Assembly (NCBI GenBank): GCA_963969495.1 | Contig: OZ018329.1 | Location: 69,490,160 to 69,554,159 of the forward strand | Direction: 5' to 3' | DNA length: 64,000 nt | Source of the DNA: Ceratothoa steindachneri | Taxonomy: Eukaryota; Arthropoda; Malacostraca; Isopoda; Cymothoidae | Part shown: piece by piece, positions 35,220-46,689 of the stretch | Numbering within the stretch: position 1 is the first letter of the stretch | How the letters are laid out: each line of letters opens with the position of its first letter | Notes under the pieces: model-generated | The model's database searches: none | Told to the model about the DNA's origin: nothing | What the model saw: only the letters and a program-made list of their open reading frames with translations | Position numbers and translations under genes: made by a program

Positions 35220-36481
35220 TATAAAGGGTGTTTTAATAACATGGACCTATTTTAAGTACGTTAAGTTTAAGCGTCCAATGATTTTTTAATTTTTCTTTCA
35301 GATTTAACAATTTCAACCATGGAAAGATTAACAATCGAACAACGTGTTAAAGTCATCGAAGCCCTTTACGAAAATGGCCGTTCAAACAGAAACGCATTTC
35401 GGGCACTTCACGATTTTTTTGGTCAACATAATCGACCAACCGAGAAAGCAATTGGGAAAATTGTTCGTAAATTCAAACAAACTGGGTCGGTGGCAGATAT
35501 GAAAACGCCATTGCGTGCTCGTTTACGCCGTTCAGCTGAAAACATTACTGCAGTGCGCGAGAATGTGGCCGAAGATCCAGACACCTTTATTCGTCATCGT
35601 GAGCAGGAATTGAACCTTTCCAAAACAACCTTACATCGAATTTTGACAAAGGGTTTGTCTCTACACGCTTACAAAATTCAATTAACACAAGTACTGAAGA
35701 CTGCTGACCCTTTGAAGCGCCGTACTTTCGTCAATTGGGTGCACGAGCAAAGACAAGTCGACGATGAATTTTCGAAAAAAAATCATCTTTAGTGATGAAG
35801 CCCATTTTCATCTTGGTGGATTCGTTAATAAGCACAAGTATCGCATTTGGGCTGATAAAAATCCCAGGTCACTGTTTGGTGTGCATTTTTTGCTAGCGGA
35901 ATCATTGGACCGTATTTCTTCGAAAATGATGCCGAGAATTCTGTTACGGTGACAGGCGAGTGATACCGTGCCATGATTCACTAACTTTTTATGGCCTGAA
36001 TTGAATTATATGGATGACGAAGTTTTGTGGTTTCAACAGGACAGCACCACATGCAAGACAACCAATGCAACAATGGCTTTATTAAATGAAAAGTTCCCAG
36101 GTCGCATCATCTCTCGAAACAGCGAGGTCAATTGGCCACCACGATTGTCTGACTTGACGCCTTTAGATTTCTTCCTTTGAGGTTATCTCAGAAGTAAGGT
36201 CTATGCCAATAAGCCAACAACAATTCGACAGCTCAAGGATGAGATAATAAGGCATATTGGTGAGATCGAGGAGCAACTATGAAGAGACGTCATCAAAATT
36301 TTGACCATCGAGTGGAGGTGTGCCGCCGAAGCCTTGGTGGACATTTAAGCGATATTATTTTTCACACATAATTGCCATGACACCAATAATATGATTTAAT
36401 AGTGAAATCAATAAATTTTCACCAATAACACTGTTTTATTTACTGCTAACTTTGATCCGTCTTAATGGAACACCCGTTATA
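35220..36481 (+). mobile_element. Mariner-like element (Tc1/mariner superfamily) nested in copy 2
   Basis: The left end is TATAAAGGGTGTTTTAAT and the right end, on the minus strand, is TATAACGGGTGTTCCATT, each beginning with the TA target. Size 1.26 kb, full length. It lies 29 bases inside the right border of the CACTG-ended element, so it inserted later than that element. Confidence 0.85.
35319..36347 (+). pseudogene. mariner-like transposase with frameshift and stops
   Basis: ATG 35,319 starts MERLTIEQRVKVIEALYENG, an N-terminal helix-turn-helix (residues 1-75). KAIGKIVRKFKQTGSVAD and LSKTTLHRILTKGLSLHAYK form the second HTH. After a +1 shift near 35,770, IIFSDEAHFHLGGFVNKHKY holds the first Asp. 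Near 36,025 DEVLWFQQDSTTCKTTNATM holds the second. Near 36,150 DLTPLDFFL*GYLRSKVYA holds the third, with the usual Trp codon now a stop. It ends RCAAEALVDI at 36,347. The spacing fits DD34D-type enzymes. The family is common in insects and other arthropods. Few lesions, so relatively young; still inactive. Confidence 0.88.
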
Positions 36482-36510
36482 TTTGACCTTGAAAATAACG
36501 CAGACCAGTG

Positions 36511-37139
36511 TTATTGATAAATTTGGCAAGGTTTGTTCATTTTAAACAAGGCTATAACTAACCTATTGCATGACTGCATCTCACAAATTTGCGCATTCAA
36601 AGATATTTTACAATTTCGTCAAATTGTACATTTTTGATTAATAATGTGTAGTAAAAATTTTATGATTATTTAAAATAGTCTAGTCACATTTTAAATTATA
36701 AAGCATCCAAGTGTAGATGCATGGCCTATATCATTAGTTAGTTTTTTATTTCCTCTATTCTTCTTTCCTTTCTATACAGTCTTTCTGTCTTATTTATCTT
36801 ACTATCTCTCTACAAAAGATATCCTTTTGACATGCCAAAATAAATTTAAAAAATTCTTATTGGCCTATTTAGCCGCCTAGGCTTTGCAATTAAAGAAAAA
36901 ATACTGTGTCAATCACAGCTTACCACAGATGCGAACCTCAAGCGAGTTGGAGAGACTGAGCTAAATCAGCCAATTAAGCAATTCTTATCTCATTTTATGT
37001 AACTGTTGGTTGTCAAGTTGCCATTTAACAAATTTATAAAACAAAAGAAAAAGATACTCAATATTAAAAAGTATTCTTTGATCCTACGATCACATCCCAT
37101 TAAAATTTCCCTAGGCTCCACGGAAAGGACGTACGAACC
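36511..37139. other. No gene seen
   Basis: AT-rich spacer. Confidence 0.5.
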
Positions 37140-39065
37140 ACGTTGAGAATCACTTGTTTAGAGAGATCAAGGTTAAGAAATTTGCCAGACTCCTTGAAAG
37201 AAATGTCCCAAGAATGTGTGAGTGTGTGTGTGTGTGTAAAGGGGGGCGATAGACAATGGAAATTTTAAGGGTTGGTTTTAAATTCAAGGTACCGGAAAGA
37301 GATTCGAAAAGTTTGGAGATTCGATTTGATTTACTCAGTCTAAACGCTTGATCGTTCACTGGAAACTCGTAAAGGCTATCTCGGCTAAAGGCGGAAGGAA
37401 TTTTGGCAGGAGGCGGAAAAAAAGACTTTCTCTGGAAAACTTTAGAGAGCAAACTTATGCGCTCTTAGGGTTGAATGGAGATTTGTCCGGTTCCTTTTGA
37501 GCGAGGTTGGCCCCTATCAACTTTTTACGTCTAACATCTAAAAAGTACTTCGGGTAAGCCACTACAGATGAATTCGAAGAGGAAATGTATAGGATTGAAG
37601 GAAAAATTAAAAGGACAGAGAAGAACGCTATCCCCATTAACTCGGTCCGAACCATCTAACAATTGGGATGGACACTAGAAATGGTGGCAATGAGTGAGGA
37701 GATGAGCTGGGCGGCCAAAAATATAAGAAGATTCGGACCATTAAGGGAGTCATAAAACGAGCTCAGGAAACAGAAAAGAGAACTAATATTACTAATTTAC
37801 AAGAAATAGAAATGAACTCAACACATCGAGAAAATAGACAAAGAAGAATCTCTAGGGAAGTTTTGGTAACATATTAAAAGATTGAAGCCAGGGACAGTAA
37901 TTGATAAAATAAAAATTAAAAACGCAGAGAACAGCATTTAAGAAGAAAAAGCAAAAATAGATACATTGTTCAAAGAGCACTGGAAAAATGCATTTGAAAT
38001 CAAAGAAGAGAAAGAGAACTGTGACATTGAATTCGAAAATCAAATCGTGAACAAATCAAATGCAGAAATCGAGAGAACATACCCACTACTTCCACTTTTG
38101 GTCGAGGAAGGAAGAAGCAACACTGATGAAATAAATGCAGGAATTACATCTGAAGATATAAAAGATACGATAAAGAGCTTTCGACAAAGAGCCACAGGCA
38201 GATCAGCACTCTCCAGGTTCAAGCGCCTTGAAGCTCCCCCAAACATACTGGAGGGAGTAAAAAATTCAATGTGTACCTGAACACGGGATACTTCCCGATG
38301 AACTGAAAGTACCAAGGATGGAATTTATCCTCGAGGCAGAAAACTCCCAGATCAAGTGCATAACTAACCTCATGTCTTGTAACTAGAATTTATGAGTAAA
38401 GTATTTGAAAAAATAATCAACAACAGACTCAAAATACCTCGATGATAACGGTATTATAAACAGCTGCTAATTTGGCTATAGGAAAAAAACAAGCATGTAG
38501 ATGTCCCTTAGAGATATCCTAGAGAAGGTTGGGTAAGGAAAGAAAGAAAATTAGTATGTAAATCGTCTGCAGGGACATGTCCAAGGCCTTCGATAAAGTT
38601 TGGCAGTGGGAAATGCAATTCAAGATTATCAGACTGGGAATGAACAACAAGATTGAAAGGATATTATGCGATTATGTAAGGAAGAGACGTGCTTATTTGG
38701 AAATAGGACGACATTTGGAGATGAATTCGAGCTCGCTGCCGGTTTGCTGCAGAGCGGATGTATGAGCCCCTTTCTCCATTCAATATACATTTCATATATG
38801 CCGTCATCCAGAAATGATGGATGTTTAATGAGTCAATTCACCGACATCAGCCAGCTTATAGTTTGCACTTCCAGGAAAGAACCCATGCACGCTAGAATGT
38901 GACGGCAGAGATAAAAAAAACTTTAAAATATATGAAGAAAAATGGAAAATAAAACTAATATGGAAAAATAATATCAAGAGAATTAATAAGAGGAAATATC
39001 TCCACTTGGATGCATTCACAAGAAAGCTATATGATCTCAAAAATTATCCACAGGAAATTAAAGCG
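37140..39065 (+). mobile_element. LINE family B, copy A: 5' leader joined directly to RT region
   Basis: The stretch about 37,320-37,510 matches the leader of copy B at 40,185-40,375 (ATTTACTCAGTCT, GTAAAGGCTATC, ATGCGCTC, CTTTTGAGCGA/CTCTTGAGCGA). From about 37,560 the sequence matches the region of copy B that begins at about 42,690, right after the endonuclease. Gag and endonuclease (over 2 kb) are therefore absent at a single junction near 37,510-37,560. The left border is approximate and no 3' end is preserved. Confidence 0.7.
37560..38905 (+). pseudogene. LINE RT, copy A, decayed
   Basis: 37,560-37,660 parallels the DGKFDRIRKGIKRAEK segment of copy B. The open frame 37,966-38,280 reads FKEHWKNAFEIKEEKE, then ERTYPLLP and TIKSFRQRATGRSALSRF, matching the pre-RT finger region of copy B. 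Near 38,577 MSKAFDKVWQWEMQFK is RT motif A. 38,666-38,902 contains FELAAGLLQSGCMSPFLHSI (motif B region) and then SQFTDISQL, where the expected F/YADD has become FTDI. Multiple frameshifts; catalytically dead. Confidence 0.78.
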
Positions 39066-39661
39066 ATGATATTGATCTCTCGCGTGTATTCAAATATGCT
39101 TCCTTTCAATAATTAAAGGATACCTAATAATAGAAGGGGAACGCAGGAGAAACATAATATCCTCGGGTTTATTATATTTCCGAACTAAGTTGGAAATGGA
39201 ATCGAACCAAAATTAAGAATCCAATATTTTGATTACCACTTATATTTCTATTTGCCTTGGAATTCGTTTTTCAGGTCTGTACATCTTGTTTATCTTTAAC
39301 CGATATTCCAATTCAATTTAATCCTCCATAACTATATTTTTAGAACTGGATTTTTTGAAAAGAAGTAAAAAAATGGTAAATGTTTTTTTTGCTTAGTTAA
39401 TAAAGGACCTGGTATGTTTTTGCACTTTTCGAAATTCAAGATATTATTATTATTATTGTTGGAGTTCAGAAAAAATTCTAAAAATTAACCATGGCTGTTT
39501 TATTCTTTTATTTTTATACATTCGAAATTTTTATCGAAGTTATTTCTAAAATAGATTTTAAATTTTAATCTTTATCAGGAGGAAATAGCTGCTGGCACCT
39601 CAAAACGAGTAGAGCTAAATGAGGAGTGGAGAAGCCGCTGCTTTTGTCCCTAACGAATATA
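39066..39661. other. No gene; includes a partial dispersed repeat copy
   Basis: 39,460-39,590 shares GTTCAGAAAAAATTCTAAAA, TTAACCATGGCTG and TTTTAAATTTTAATCTT with the dispersed AT-rich repeat family, but only its GAAG-hairpin-side part. An (ATT)n run lies at about 39,444-39,458. Confidence 0.55.
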
Positions 39662-40115
39662 TTTTAAGAACTGGAATTTTGGGATGAAGAAGAAGAATAG
39701 GATGAGTAGGAGAAGAAAAAGAGACGGAAGAATAAGAAGAATATAAATAGAGGAGGATGAGGAGGGGGAGCATAGAATAAATAGGAGGAAGAGAGAAAAA
39801 ATTAAAAAGCAGGAGAAAAAAGAAAAGAAGAAGACAGGAGGAAGAGGAAAAAAGAAGAGAGAGACAAAAAGGAAGAGCGAAATGGAAGAGAAGTAAGAAA
39901 TGAATAGGAGTGGTAGGAGATGAGGAGGAGATAGAGGAGGAGGAGGAGGAAGAGAAGAAGAGATCAAAAAGGAGAAGAAAAGAAGATGGCGAGTAGGAAA
40001 ATATTAATAAGAATAAGAAGAAGAAGAAGAAAAAGAAGAAGAAAATAAAAAGGAGAAAAGAAAAAGGAGAAGAGAAAAAAGAAGAAGCAGAAAAGACAAG
40101 ATGAAGAATTCACGG
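39662..40115 (+). repeat. Purine-only tract (GAA/GGA-rich low complexity)
   Basis: About 450 bases of A and G with very few pyrimidines on the plus strand: mixed AAGAAG, GAGGAGG and GAAAAAG units. The open frame on the other strand (Ser/Pro/Phe/Leu-rich) is an artefact of composition. Long homopurine runs can form triplex or H-DNA. Confidence 0.9.
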
Positions 40116-40774
40116 TTGTTAAAAGTAAGAAGTGGTTTAAAGAAAGAAATTCAGAATATATCTTGATCTTGATCTTCTTTCATTCTGGATTCGATTTACT
40201 CAGTCTGTACGCTTGCCCACTGGCTGCGCTGGTAAAGGCTATCACAGGTAAAGGAGGAAAAGTTTTATGGAGGACCTAAATAAAACGCCTTCTCAAGAAA
40301 ACTTCTAAGAAGAAATATATGCGCTCCTTGGGCTGATTAGAGATTCCTCCTCTTCCTCTTGAGCGAAGTAGCCCTTCCGAAAGGGTTGCTCTTTCTTATT
40401 CTAAATTCTTGACTCTTTTTTCATACTTTTTATCTCAAACTTACTCCTCAATAGCACTACATAAATTGGTCACCGGCAAGGTCTGAGTTGCAGTTGGTAG
40501 TAAGGTATAGTGAATCCCTGCAGAAGACCCTCTTAGGGGGGGGGCAGAAAATGGGGTGCTGATTCTCAGTAACGAGACAGAAACCAACTGTGGACCGCTG
40601 TTAGAGCTAGGTCCAGATAAGTAGGGTTGACCAAGGAGAGAGCGAAAATTGGAAGGTAGGCGAGATAGAACTAGAACAGATAGAGGGGCTTCTCGCACTT
40701 GTAAAGCCTGGTAAAGACTAAACAGCTGAAGATCGACAGAAGAACTCCTCTCCTTGGAGAGGAGACGACTACCG

Positions 40775-41866
40775 GGAAGATGAACCCACCGGACTTCAAA
40801 AGGCCTTCCCTGAAACTCACACCCAACGGAAGGAAAAGATCACCACAAGAAGTAGTGCAATGCATATTTATAGATCTGAATATACCACTAATCAAATGCA
40901 TCTAGATTCACAGTTATTTGCCCAGAAAACAAAGACGTAGAGCAGCTACTGTCATCTCCGGGAAGCATTACGCTAAGGATGAAGGAAGTTTGACTTGGAA
41001 GCTAGAGTACCACCACAAATCACGGCTAACAGAAGTGTCATAAGCCAAAGAATCGAGTCCTGGTTAGGTGAGCACTCATACCAAGAAATAAGAGAAGTTC
41101 AGGAAAGACAGAAATAGCTCAAAATTGCAGAGGTGGTCAAATTTAAAGATCACACTCACGTTTTCAAGGTCATTTGTGAATCTACCGAAATGGCTTCGAG
41201 GATTATAGAACAGGGACTTCTCGCTTTCAACATGAGGATCCCATCCGCTCACATACAAATAGACGTCCTTACAAGTATACATATATGCTTCAGATGTTTT
41301 GCTTTGGAAGAACATACGACGCAAAATTACCCCCAAAACACCTTATAATCTGTTCTGAATGTGAAACTGCACGTCATTCTTGGCGATACTGCAACAACAC
41401 TGTTAAAAGATGCATTAACTGCCAAGGTGGACACAGAACTATTGCCATGATATGTCCTAAAATAAGAGAAATTATAAAGAGAAAAGAAACAGAGTCAAAC
41501 AGAAATAATACGAACGTAAATACAAACTCATACACAGAAATGGCAAAAATTGACCAACAAGGACCGGCGACTCAAACTAATTTAGATGGTACGCTCAACG
41601 TAAAAATATTTACTTATATATTACATAACCACGTGATGAATATAGCTAACCCTGGAAGTTATCCAACAAAAGTCAACAGCATGTTACAGGAAAACGGGCT
41701 CGAACCGATAAAATTCCCCAAAGTCGACTCATCGGCCATTTTCAGAATCAAAGTCACAGAAAAGACTAAACATGAGTTAATCGAAGAGGCAAGAGGAAAT
41801 CAGCAGGCAGAAGAATCAGAAGAGGACACAATCAACGAAGAATCAGAGACTGAAAACTCCGGATAG
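40775..41866 (+). pseudogene. LINE family B ORF1 (gag-like, CCHC knuckles)
   Basis: 41,133-41,348 reads MVKFKDHTHVFKVICESTEM and RIIEQGLLAFNMRIPSAHIQ, then CFRCFALEEHTTQNYPQ. The following frame (41,285-41,866) continues ICSECETARHSWRYCNN, then KRCINCQGGHRTIAMICP. Together these form three Cys/His knuckles, the first split from the others by a frameshift near 41,340. The C-terminal tail is polar and ends EESETENSG. About 40,780-40,920 encodes an earlier part (PDFKRPSLKLTPNGRKR). The protein would coat LINE RNA. 29 bases separate its stop (41,866) from the endonuclease start. Confidence 0.78.
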
Positions 41867-41895
41867 GACAAACTAAACGAAAAACGAATAAACGA

Positions 41896-42684
41896 ATGGA
41901 AATGGACAATTGGATTATGGATATTAAGAAATTAAAAATACTACAAATTAACACATGCGGATGGAAATACAAGGAAATTATGTATGGAAATTAATTCAGA
42001 AAGATTGACCCAGATGTTATAGTAATATCAGAACATGGAAGAAACACAGAAAACGAGAAATTAAAGATATGGAACTACAATGTTATTAACACAAATCCTT
42101 CAGGAGAAACACACGACGGAGCGGCAATAGCGGTCAAGCAAGGATTGCAGTACAAAACAATACAAGGATTGGTAGATGCATATTTAGCTATAGAAATTAA
42201 TAAAATGGAATTAAGCAACATCATTGTCGCAACTGGATACCAGCCACCCAGGCGTCCCCACTTACCGGTACAAAATTTTACTAAACTCTTCAACTATAGG
42301 ATACCGGTCATTTTGATGGGCGATTTAAACACCCATTGCGAGGATTTTGGGTATAGAAATACAAACAGAGTCGGAAAACAACTTAACACGCTTATCAATA
42401 GAAGTATACTGCAAAGACTGGGACCCAAATTCCCTACATACTTACCAACAGATCACGCAACAAAACAGGACATGTGCCTAGCTAACTTCAATCTGCCCTT
42501 TAACTATTTTAGGGAACCAGTAGATGCTCCATGCAGTGACCACACTGCGACTCTAATGTACATAAACAAGAACCTATACAAATCCCTTCAAAGAAATGGA
42601 AGGCATACCATAGAGCGGATTGGGATAAGTACAAAGAATTACTTCAGACTTACGTGCCCAGCCCGCTCGGAGAAGCCACTCTAG
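41896..42684 (+). pseudogene. LINE family B endonuclease domain, one in-frame stop
   Basis: From ATG 41,896: KKLKILQINTCGWKYKE opens an exonuclease-endonuclease-phosphatase fold (the LQxNxxG strand). A TAA at 41,992 is the only stop. Then DPDVIVISEHGRNTENE (catalytic Glu in SEH), HDGAAIAVKQGLQ, IIVATGYQPPRRP, RIPVILMGDLNTHCEDFGY (GDLNTH with Asp and Asn), and finally DAPCSDHTATLMY (the SDH catalytic triad end). The reading frame ends at a TAG, 42,682-42,684. This domain nicks the insertion site. All key residues are visible; only the single early stop and the shift into RT disable it. Confidence 0.85.
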
Positions 42685-44420
42685 AGGAAATCGACGGGAA
42701 GTTTGATAGGATCAGAAAAGGAATTAAAAGGGCAGAGAAGGGGGCTGTTCCCATTAACTCGTTCCAAACCATTAAACAATTTAGGTGGACACCAAAAATG
42801 GTGGCATTGAGTGAAGAGATCGGCCGGGCGGGAGAATATATAAGAAGATGCGGAACATCAATGGAATCATACAACGCACTAAGGAGACAGGAAAGAGAAC
42901 TAATAGCACTAATTTATGAAAAATAGCAAGAAGAATGGGATCAGCACATCGAGAAAATAGATGTGGAAACATCACAAGGGAATTTTGGAAACATACCAAC
43001 GGATTAAAGATTCGGACAACAAGGGATAAAATGAAAGTTAAGATTGCAGGGAACAACATTTTAGAAGATGAGGAAGAAATAGAGGCATTATTTAGAGAGC
43101 ACTGGAGAAATGTATTCAAAATTAGCGGAGAAGAGAATGAGGACTATGACATTGACTTTGAACATCAGATAATGGACGAACTCAATGAAGAGATCGAAAG
43201 GACATACCCCTTCCACTTTGTCGAGGAAAGGAGAAACAAAAACGACCGAATAGACGCAATCATTACATCTGAGGAATTAAAAGAAACCATAAAGAACTTC
43301 CGACAGAGAGCCCCAGGCAGATCGGGACTCACCAGATTAAATTACGTGCTTGAACACGGGATACTTTCCTGATGAACTGAAAGTGGCGAAGATGATATTA
43401 GTACCCAAAGCGGGAAACCATCTAAATCAATTGGAAAAAATAATAAATAACAGACTGTCCAAATTCCTCGATGATAATGGCCAAAGAAACAGATGCCAAT
43501 TTGGCTTCAGGAAAAACAGAAGCACGGAGATGGCCCTTGGAGTTATCTTTGAAAAAATAGCGAAAGCAAAGAGAGAAAAAATTAGCGTAGACATCGTATG
43601 CCGGGAAGTGTCCAAGGCATTCGACAAAGTATGGCAGAGGGGTATACAACTCAAGATACTAAGATTAGAAATGAACAACAAGATCGAAAGGATTTTATGT
43701 GATAATGTAATGGAGAGACGTGCTTATGTAGAAATAGGACGACATCAAGGTGAAATATTCGAGCTCGCTGCGGGTTTGCTCCAAGGCGGATGTCTGAGTT
43801 CGTCTCTCTATTCAATCTACACAACAGATAGACCAGCACCAAGAAATGAAGTCTGATTAAACATCCAATTTGCCGACGACGTCACTCAAATCATATTTGC
43901 GCCTACAGCAACGGCCCAATGCAAGCTAGGATGACTGCAGAAGAGATAAGAAGCATCAATAGATACGAAGAAAAATGGAAAATTAAAACCAACAGGGATA
44001 AAATTAAAATGATATCCATGTACAGGAGGAGCATCTCAGATGTATATGTAGAAGGACAGCGCTACAGATACGACAAAGAATGTAAGATGCTCGGACTAAA
44101 CATTATGAAATAAGGTTATAAAAAGCACGTAACTGAGAGGGGAAATCGAGGGAAGAGCAAACTGGCATTACTGTACAAGTTAGTTAACCTAAGCATGAAA
44201 AACAAGAGAAAAATTATCAAGCAATAGTACAGTCTGCGATTATTTATCCAACCATCGCGATGTACACGATTCGAGAAGTAATCTATTAAGACTCCAAAAA
44301 GTCCAAAATAAAGCTATCTACTTAATAAAAAGACCAGAAAAAAGAGAAACAAGAAGACTATGAGACCTGCATAGGGAGGCAAAGATAAAGCCACTTAATA
44401 GAATAATTGCAAAAAGAGCA
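42654..44420 (+). pseudogene. LINE family B reverse transcriptase, lightly broken
   Basis: 42,654-42,926 and 42,935-43,372 form the N-terminal finger (KFDRIRKGIKRAEKGAVPIN; TIKNFRQRAPGRSGLTRLNY, the APGpdGi region). 43,350-43,856 holds GYFPDELKVAKMILVPKAGN, KIINNRLSKFLDDNG, RCQFGFRKNRSTEMA, VSKAFDKVWQRGIQLKI (motif A) and LLQGGCLSSSLYSIYT. A TGA at 43,856 precedes NIQFADDVTQIIFAP (motif C FADD, intact). 43,919-44,113 is the thumb (YEEKWKIKTNRDKIKMI and CKMLGLNIMK). 44,150-44,330 keeps SKLALLYKLVNLSMKNKRK and a LQKVQNKA-like motif. Three to five lesions only. Confidence 0.85.
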
Positions 44421-45365
44421 AGGAAAGTCTTAGAAAAGACACAGAATGAAGTAGGAGTTGAATTAACCAACCAAATTGCCGAGAGAGAAGGATGGAGATC
44501 ACACAGATTATTCCATAAGTTTCCCAAGGATAGAGGAGGGAGGAGAAGAAGACAAAGAAGAAATCTACACCTAGAGAAAGAGAATAATACTCGACGACGA
44601 CTAAGAGTAATTAATTAACCGAAGCAAACCAGAGAATAGCATATAGTCAATTATAACTAGGATAGGAATAGGAAAGAATAGATAGAGAGGTAGAAACCTA
44701 CAACAGTTTTTAATAGGAATATTTACTAATAACGGTTTGAACGCCTCATAAATACCAATAATACTTTTTAACTTTATCACGCTAGTTATACTACCTAAAA
44801 TGGACAGAGATAAGCCTGACCTCCAGGCAACTAGCATCTCTTTGCAAACCTCTTACTTCCTTTCTTTAACCTTATTCATCTATTCCTTTTTTACTATCAT
44901 ATTCGCAAACGGGACTCACAGTGATACGTGGGACAGGGGTCATGATAAACTGTTATAGTTATAGTTAGAGACAAGCGACACATCGTGGTTCGGATTCCAC
45001 GTTAAGCTGTAGGTCCCATGACTAACTAAGTTCACTTTTGTCTCCTACTATTTTGTTCGCTATCCTCTCCTAAAACCTTCTTCTTTCTCTCCCTCTCACT
45101 CCTAACCACTGTATTCAGAGTGCTTAGGGCCTACTTTGGCTCTAGAAAATGCGACTATGGGGGTCTAGAAAGGAGAACCGGTCCTCCCCCTCCCTCCTTG
45201 GCCGCTCCATGAGAGCCAAGAGGGCGGGGAAGGGTCGGAAGAGCTGTTCTTTATCTCCCACCTCTCTTTTCATTTCATTTCATTCATTCTGTCAGATCCT
45301 CACTCCACTCATTACATCGGTAGAGGAGGCAAGCACATATCAAAATGCTCCGAAGATGATCGAAT

Positions 45366-45578
45366 AAGATCGAAAGCTCAGCAATTACTTTGGTTTTTAT
45401 CATATAAATTCATTTAAAAGAGAGATTAATACAGGACAAGCGATCCACCATCTACAAGATGAAATAAAAAAGATAGCTAGAAGAAGAGAAAGTTGCCAAG
45501 GGAAATTAATTAAGGTGAAATACACAATGGTCTTCAACAAAATTTGCATTCAGGAAAAACTGCTACCCAACAACACTA
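45366..45578. other. No gene seen
   Basis: AT-rich spacer before the compound microsatellite. Confidence 0.5.
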
Positions 45579-45655
<77 letters not shown>

Positions 45656-45656
45656 A

Positions 45657-45753
<97 letters not shown>
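45579..45753. repeat. Compound microsatellite (TA)n(CA)n(TA)n
   Basis: TA alternation 45,579-45,650, a CA-rich core 45,651-45,674, and TA alternation to 45,753. Confidence 0.95.
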
Positions 45754-45754
<1 letters not shown>

Positions 45755-46175
45755 CTGTAACCGGCGGCTGCAAGGCGTTATTGCTAGAGGACAAAATGAG
45801 GTTTCCTTGTATTGCAGTTACTTCCAGGTCACCCTTAGGTAAGGTGTAGCACCTGTAAGCCTCCTTATCTTGGATACAGCTTCCAATACCTTCGGCAGCA
45901 CGGAGGGGGATGCTATTCTTGGGCATGCATGTTCACATGCGGAAGAATTCTAATGATTAGAATCAACGGATGGCAGCAAATAGTCTAGTGAGATGACACT
46001 GCGAAGCTCTTCCTTTTCAGAGTTAAAACAGAGAGTTACGGCGAAATGCCGGCAACGTTTTCGGGTTAAACTATCTTTCGCTTAAGAACCCTTAATGAAC
46101 TCACAACAGTGCAAATGGCCCTTAGTTCCGTGCAGTCCTTAAAGTGACAAAGGGTGCAAAGATTCTCACGGTTTA
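45754..46175. other. No gene; GC-richer unassigned segment abutting (TA)n
   Basis: 45,754-46,140 is less AT-rich than its surroundings and starts right at the TA array, like 1,240-1,543, which ends at one. It may be a TA-targeted repeat of unknown class. Confidence 0.35.
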
Positions 46176-46398
46176 ATAGAAATAATTTTCTGAATCCTAA
46201 AAAGAATTTAAAATTAGAAAATTGGAATCTACGAAGTTTAAATCAGGTGGGTAAAATAGAGCAATTATTGAAAGTTTTCGGAGAATACAAGTTATATATA
46301 TATGCTTTAACTGAAACAAAATTTAATGCTACTGATAAAATGAGGCTAGAAAATGTATTGATATTGCTAACATCAGGAAGATATGATGACAATTCCAA
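46176..46398 (+). pseudogene. LINE endonuclease N-terminal scrap
   Basis: Reads KNLKLENWNLRSLNQVGKIE, then YKLYIYALTETKFNATDKMR and VLILLTSGRYDDNSKW. This matches the beginning of RTE/BovB-type LINE endonucleases (LrigTWNVRSLnq.GkleqL......i.alqEtkw.......iyySG). The catalytic Glu (TETK) is kept; the expected Asn of WNVR is present in WNLR. Only about 75 codons; it ends abruptly at about 46,398, where unrelated GC-richer sequence starts. Confidence 0.65.
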
Positions 46399-46689
46399 AT
46401 GGCGTTCTCTTCATTTCTTAAAAATACGCTCCGCTCCCATGAGAGGGGTTGTGCAGCGTACGAAAAGTGCAGAGGAGCGGCTGAAAAGCTTCGCTTTGCG
46501 ACTCAGGATGGCCGCGTTTATTCGCCCCTTGCTAACAGTGATCCGGCCACGTGTGAAGCGGTTCGCAACTGGCCTACGCTATTATTTTTTCTATGCCCCT
46601 TTTCCTACTCTCCTCTCTCTACAACATAACCTGAAAATATTTAATCTTTATCAGACATATCTAGAACAGGTGTACTAAAGTTGCTGGTC
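46399..46689. other. No gene assigned; possibly the 5' side of the following hAT
   Basis: GC-richer segment with overlapping open frames but no recognised domain. Confidence 0.4.

Larger units (their letters stand above)
33074..36510 (+). mobile_element. CACTG-ended DNA transposon with the unknown protein gene, copy 2, split by a nested mariner-like element
   Basis: The left end is CACTGGCCTGCATTTC, with CAAAGGTCAA shortly after. The right end, on the minus strand from 36,510, is CACTGGTCTGCGTTATTTTC, followed by AAGGTCAA. The match includes the diagnostic CACTGGyCTGCrTT. Only 29 bases of the right end remain between the nested mariner-like element (35,220-36,481) and the border. Without the insert the element is about 2.2 kb. 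Flanking triplets ATA and TTA are not identical, so a duplication is not proven. The same gene family as copy 1 lies inside. Confidence 0.58.
40165..45365 (+). mobile_element. LINE family B, copy B, nearly full length (leader, gag, endonuclease, RT, 3' UTR)
   Basis: Leader at about 40,185-40,440, gag-like ORF1 to 41,866, endonuclease ORF start at 41,896, RT to about 44,400, then a pyrimidine-rich 3' UTR to about 45,365. The 3' UTR segment 44,985-45,120 matches 51,790-51,930 elsewhere in the window (GATTCCAyGTTAAGCTGTA). No RNase H domain is seen. Only a handful of frameshifts and stops per kilobase, so it is the best-preserved LINE here. Same family as copy A at 37.1-39.1 kb. The organisation resembles Jockey-like LINEs of crustaceans, by recall. 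Confidence 0.8.

Noticed and set aside
39650..39967. 105-residue Ser/Pro/Leu/Phe-rich open frame on the minus strand
   Set aside because: Composition artefact of the homopurine tract; no domain.
41133..41866. Cellular CCHC zinc-finger protein or retroviral-type gag
   Set aside because: It lies directly upstream of a LINE endonuclease and RT of the same strand, and no LTR, protease or integrase is present.
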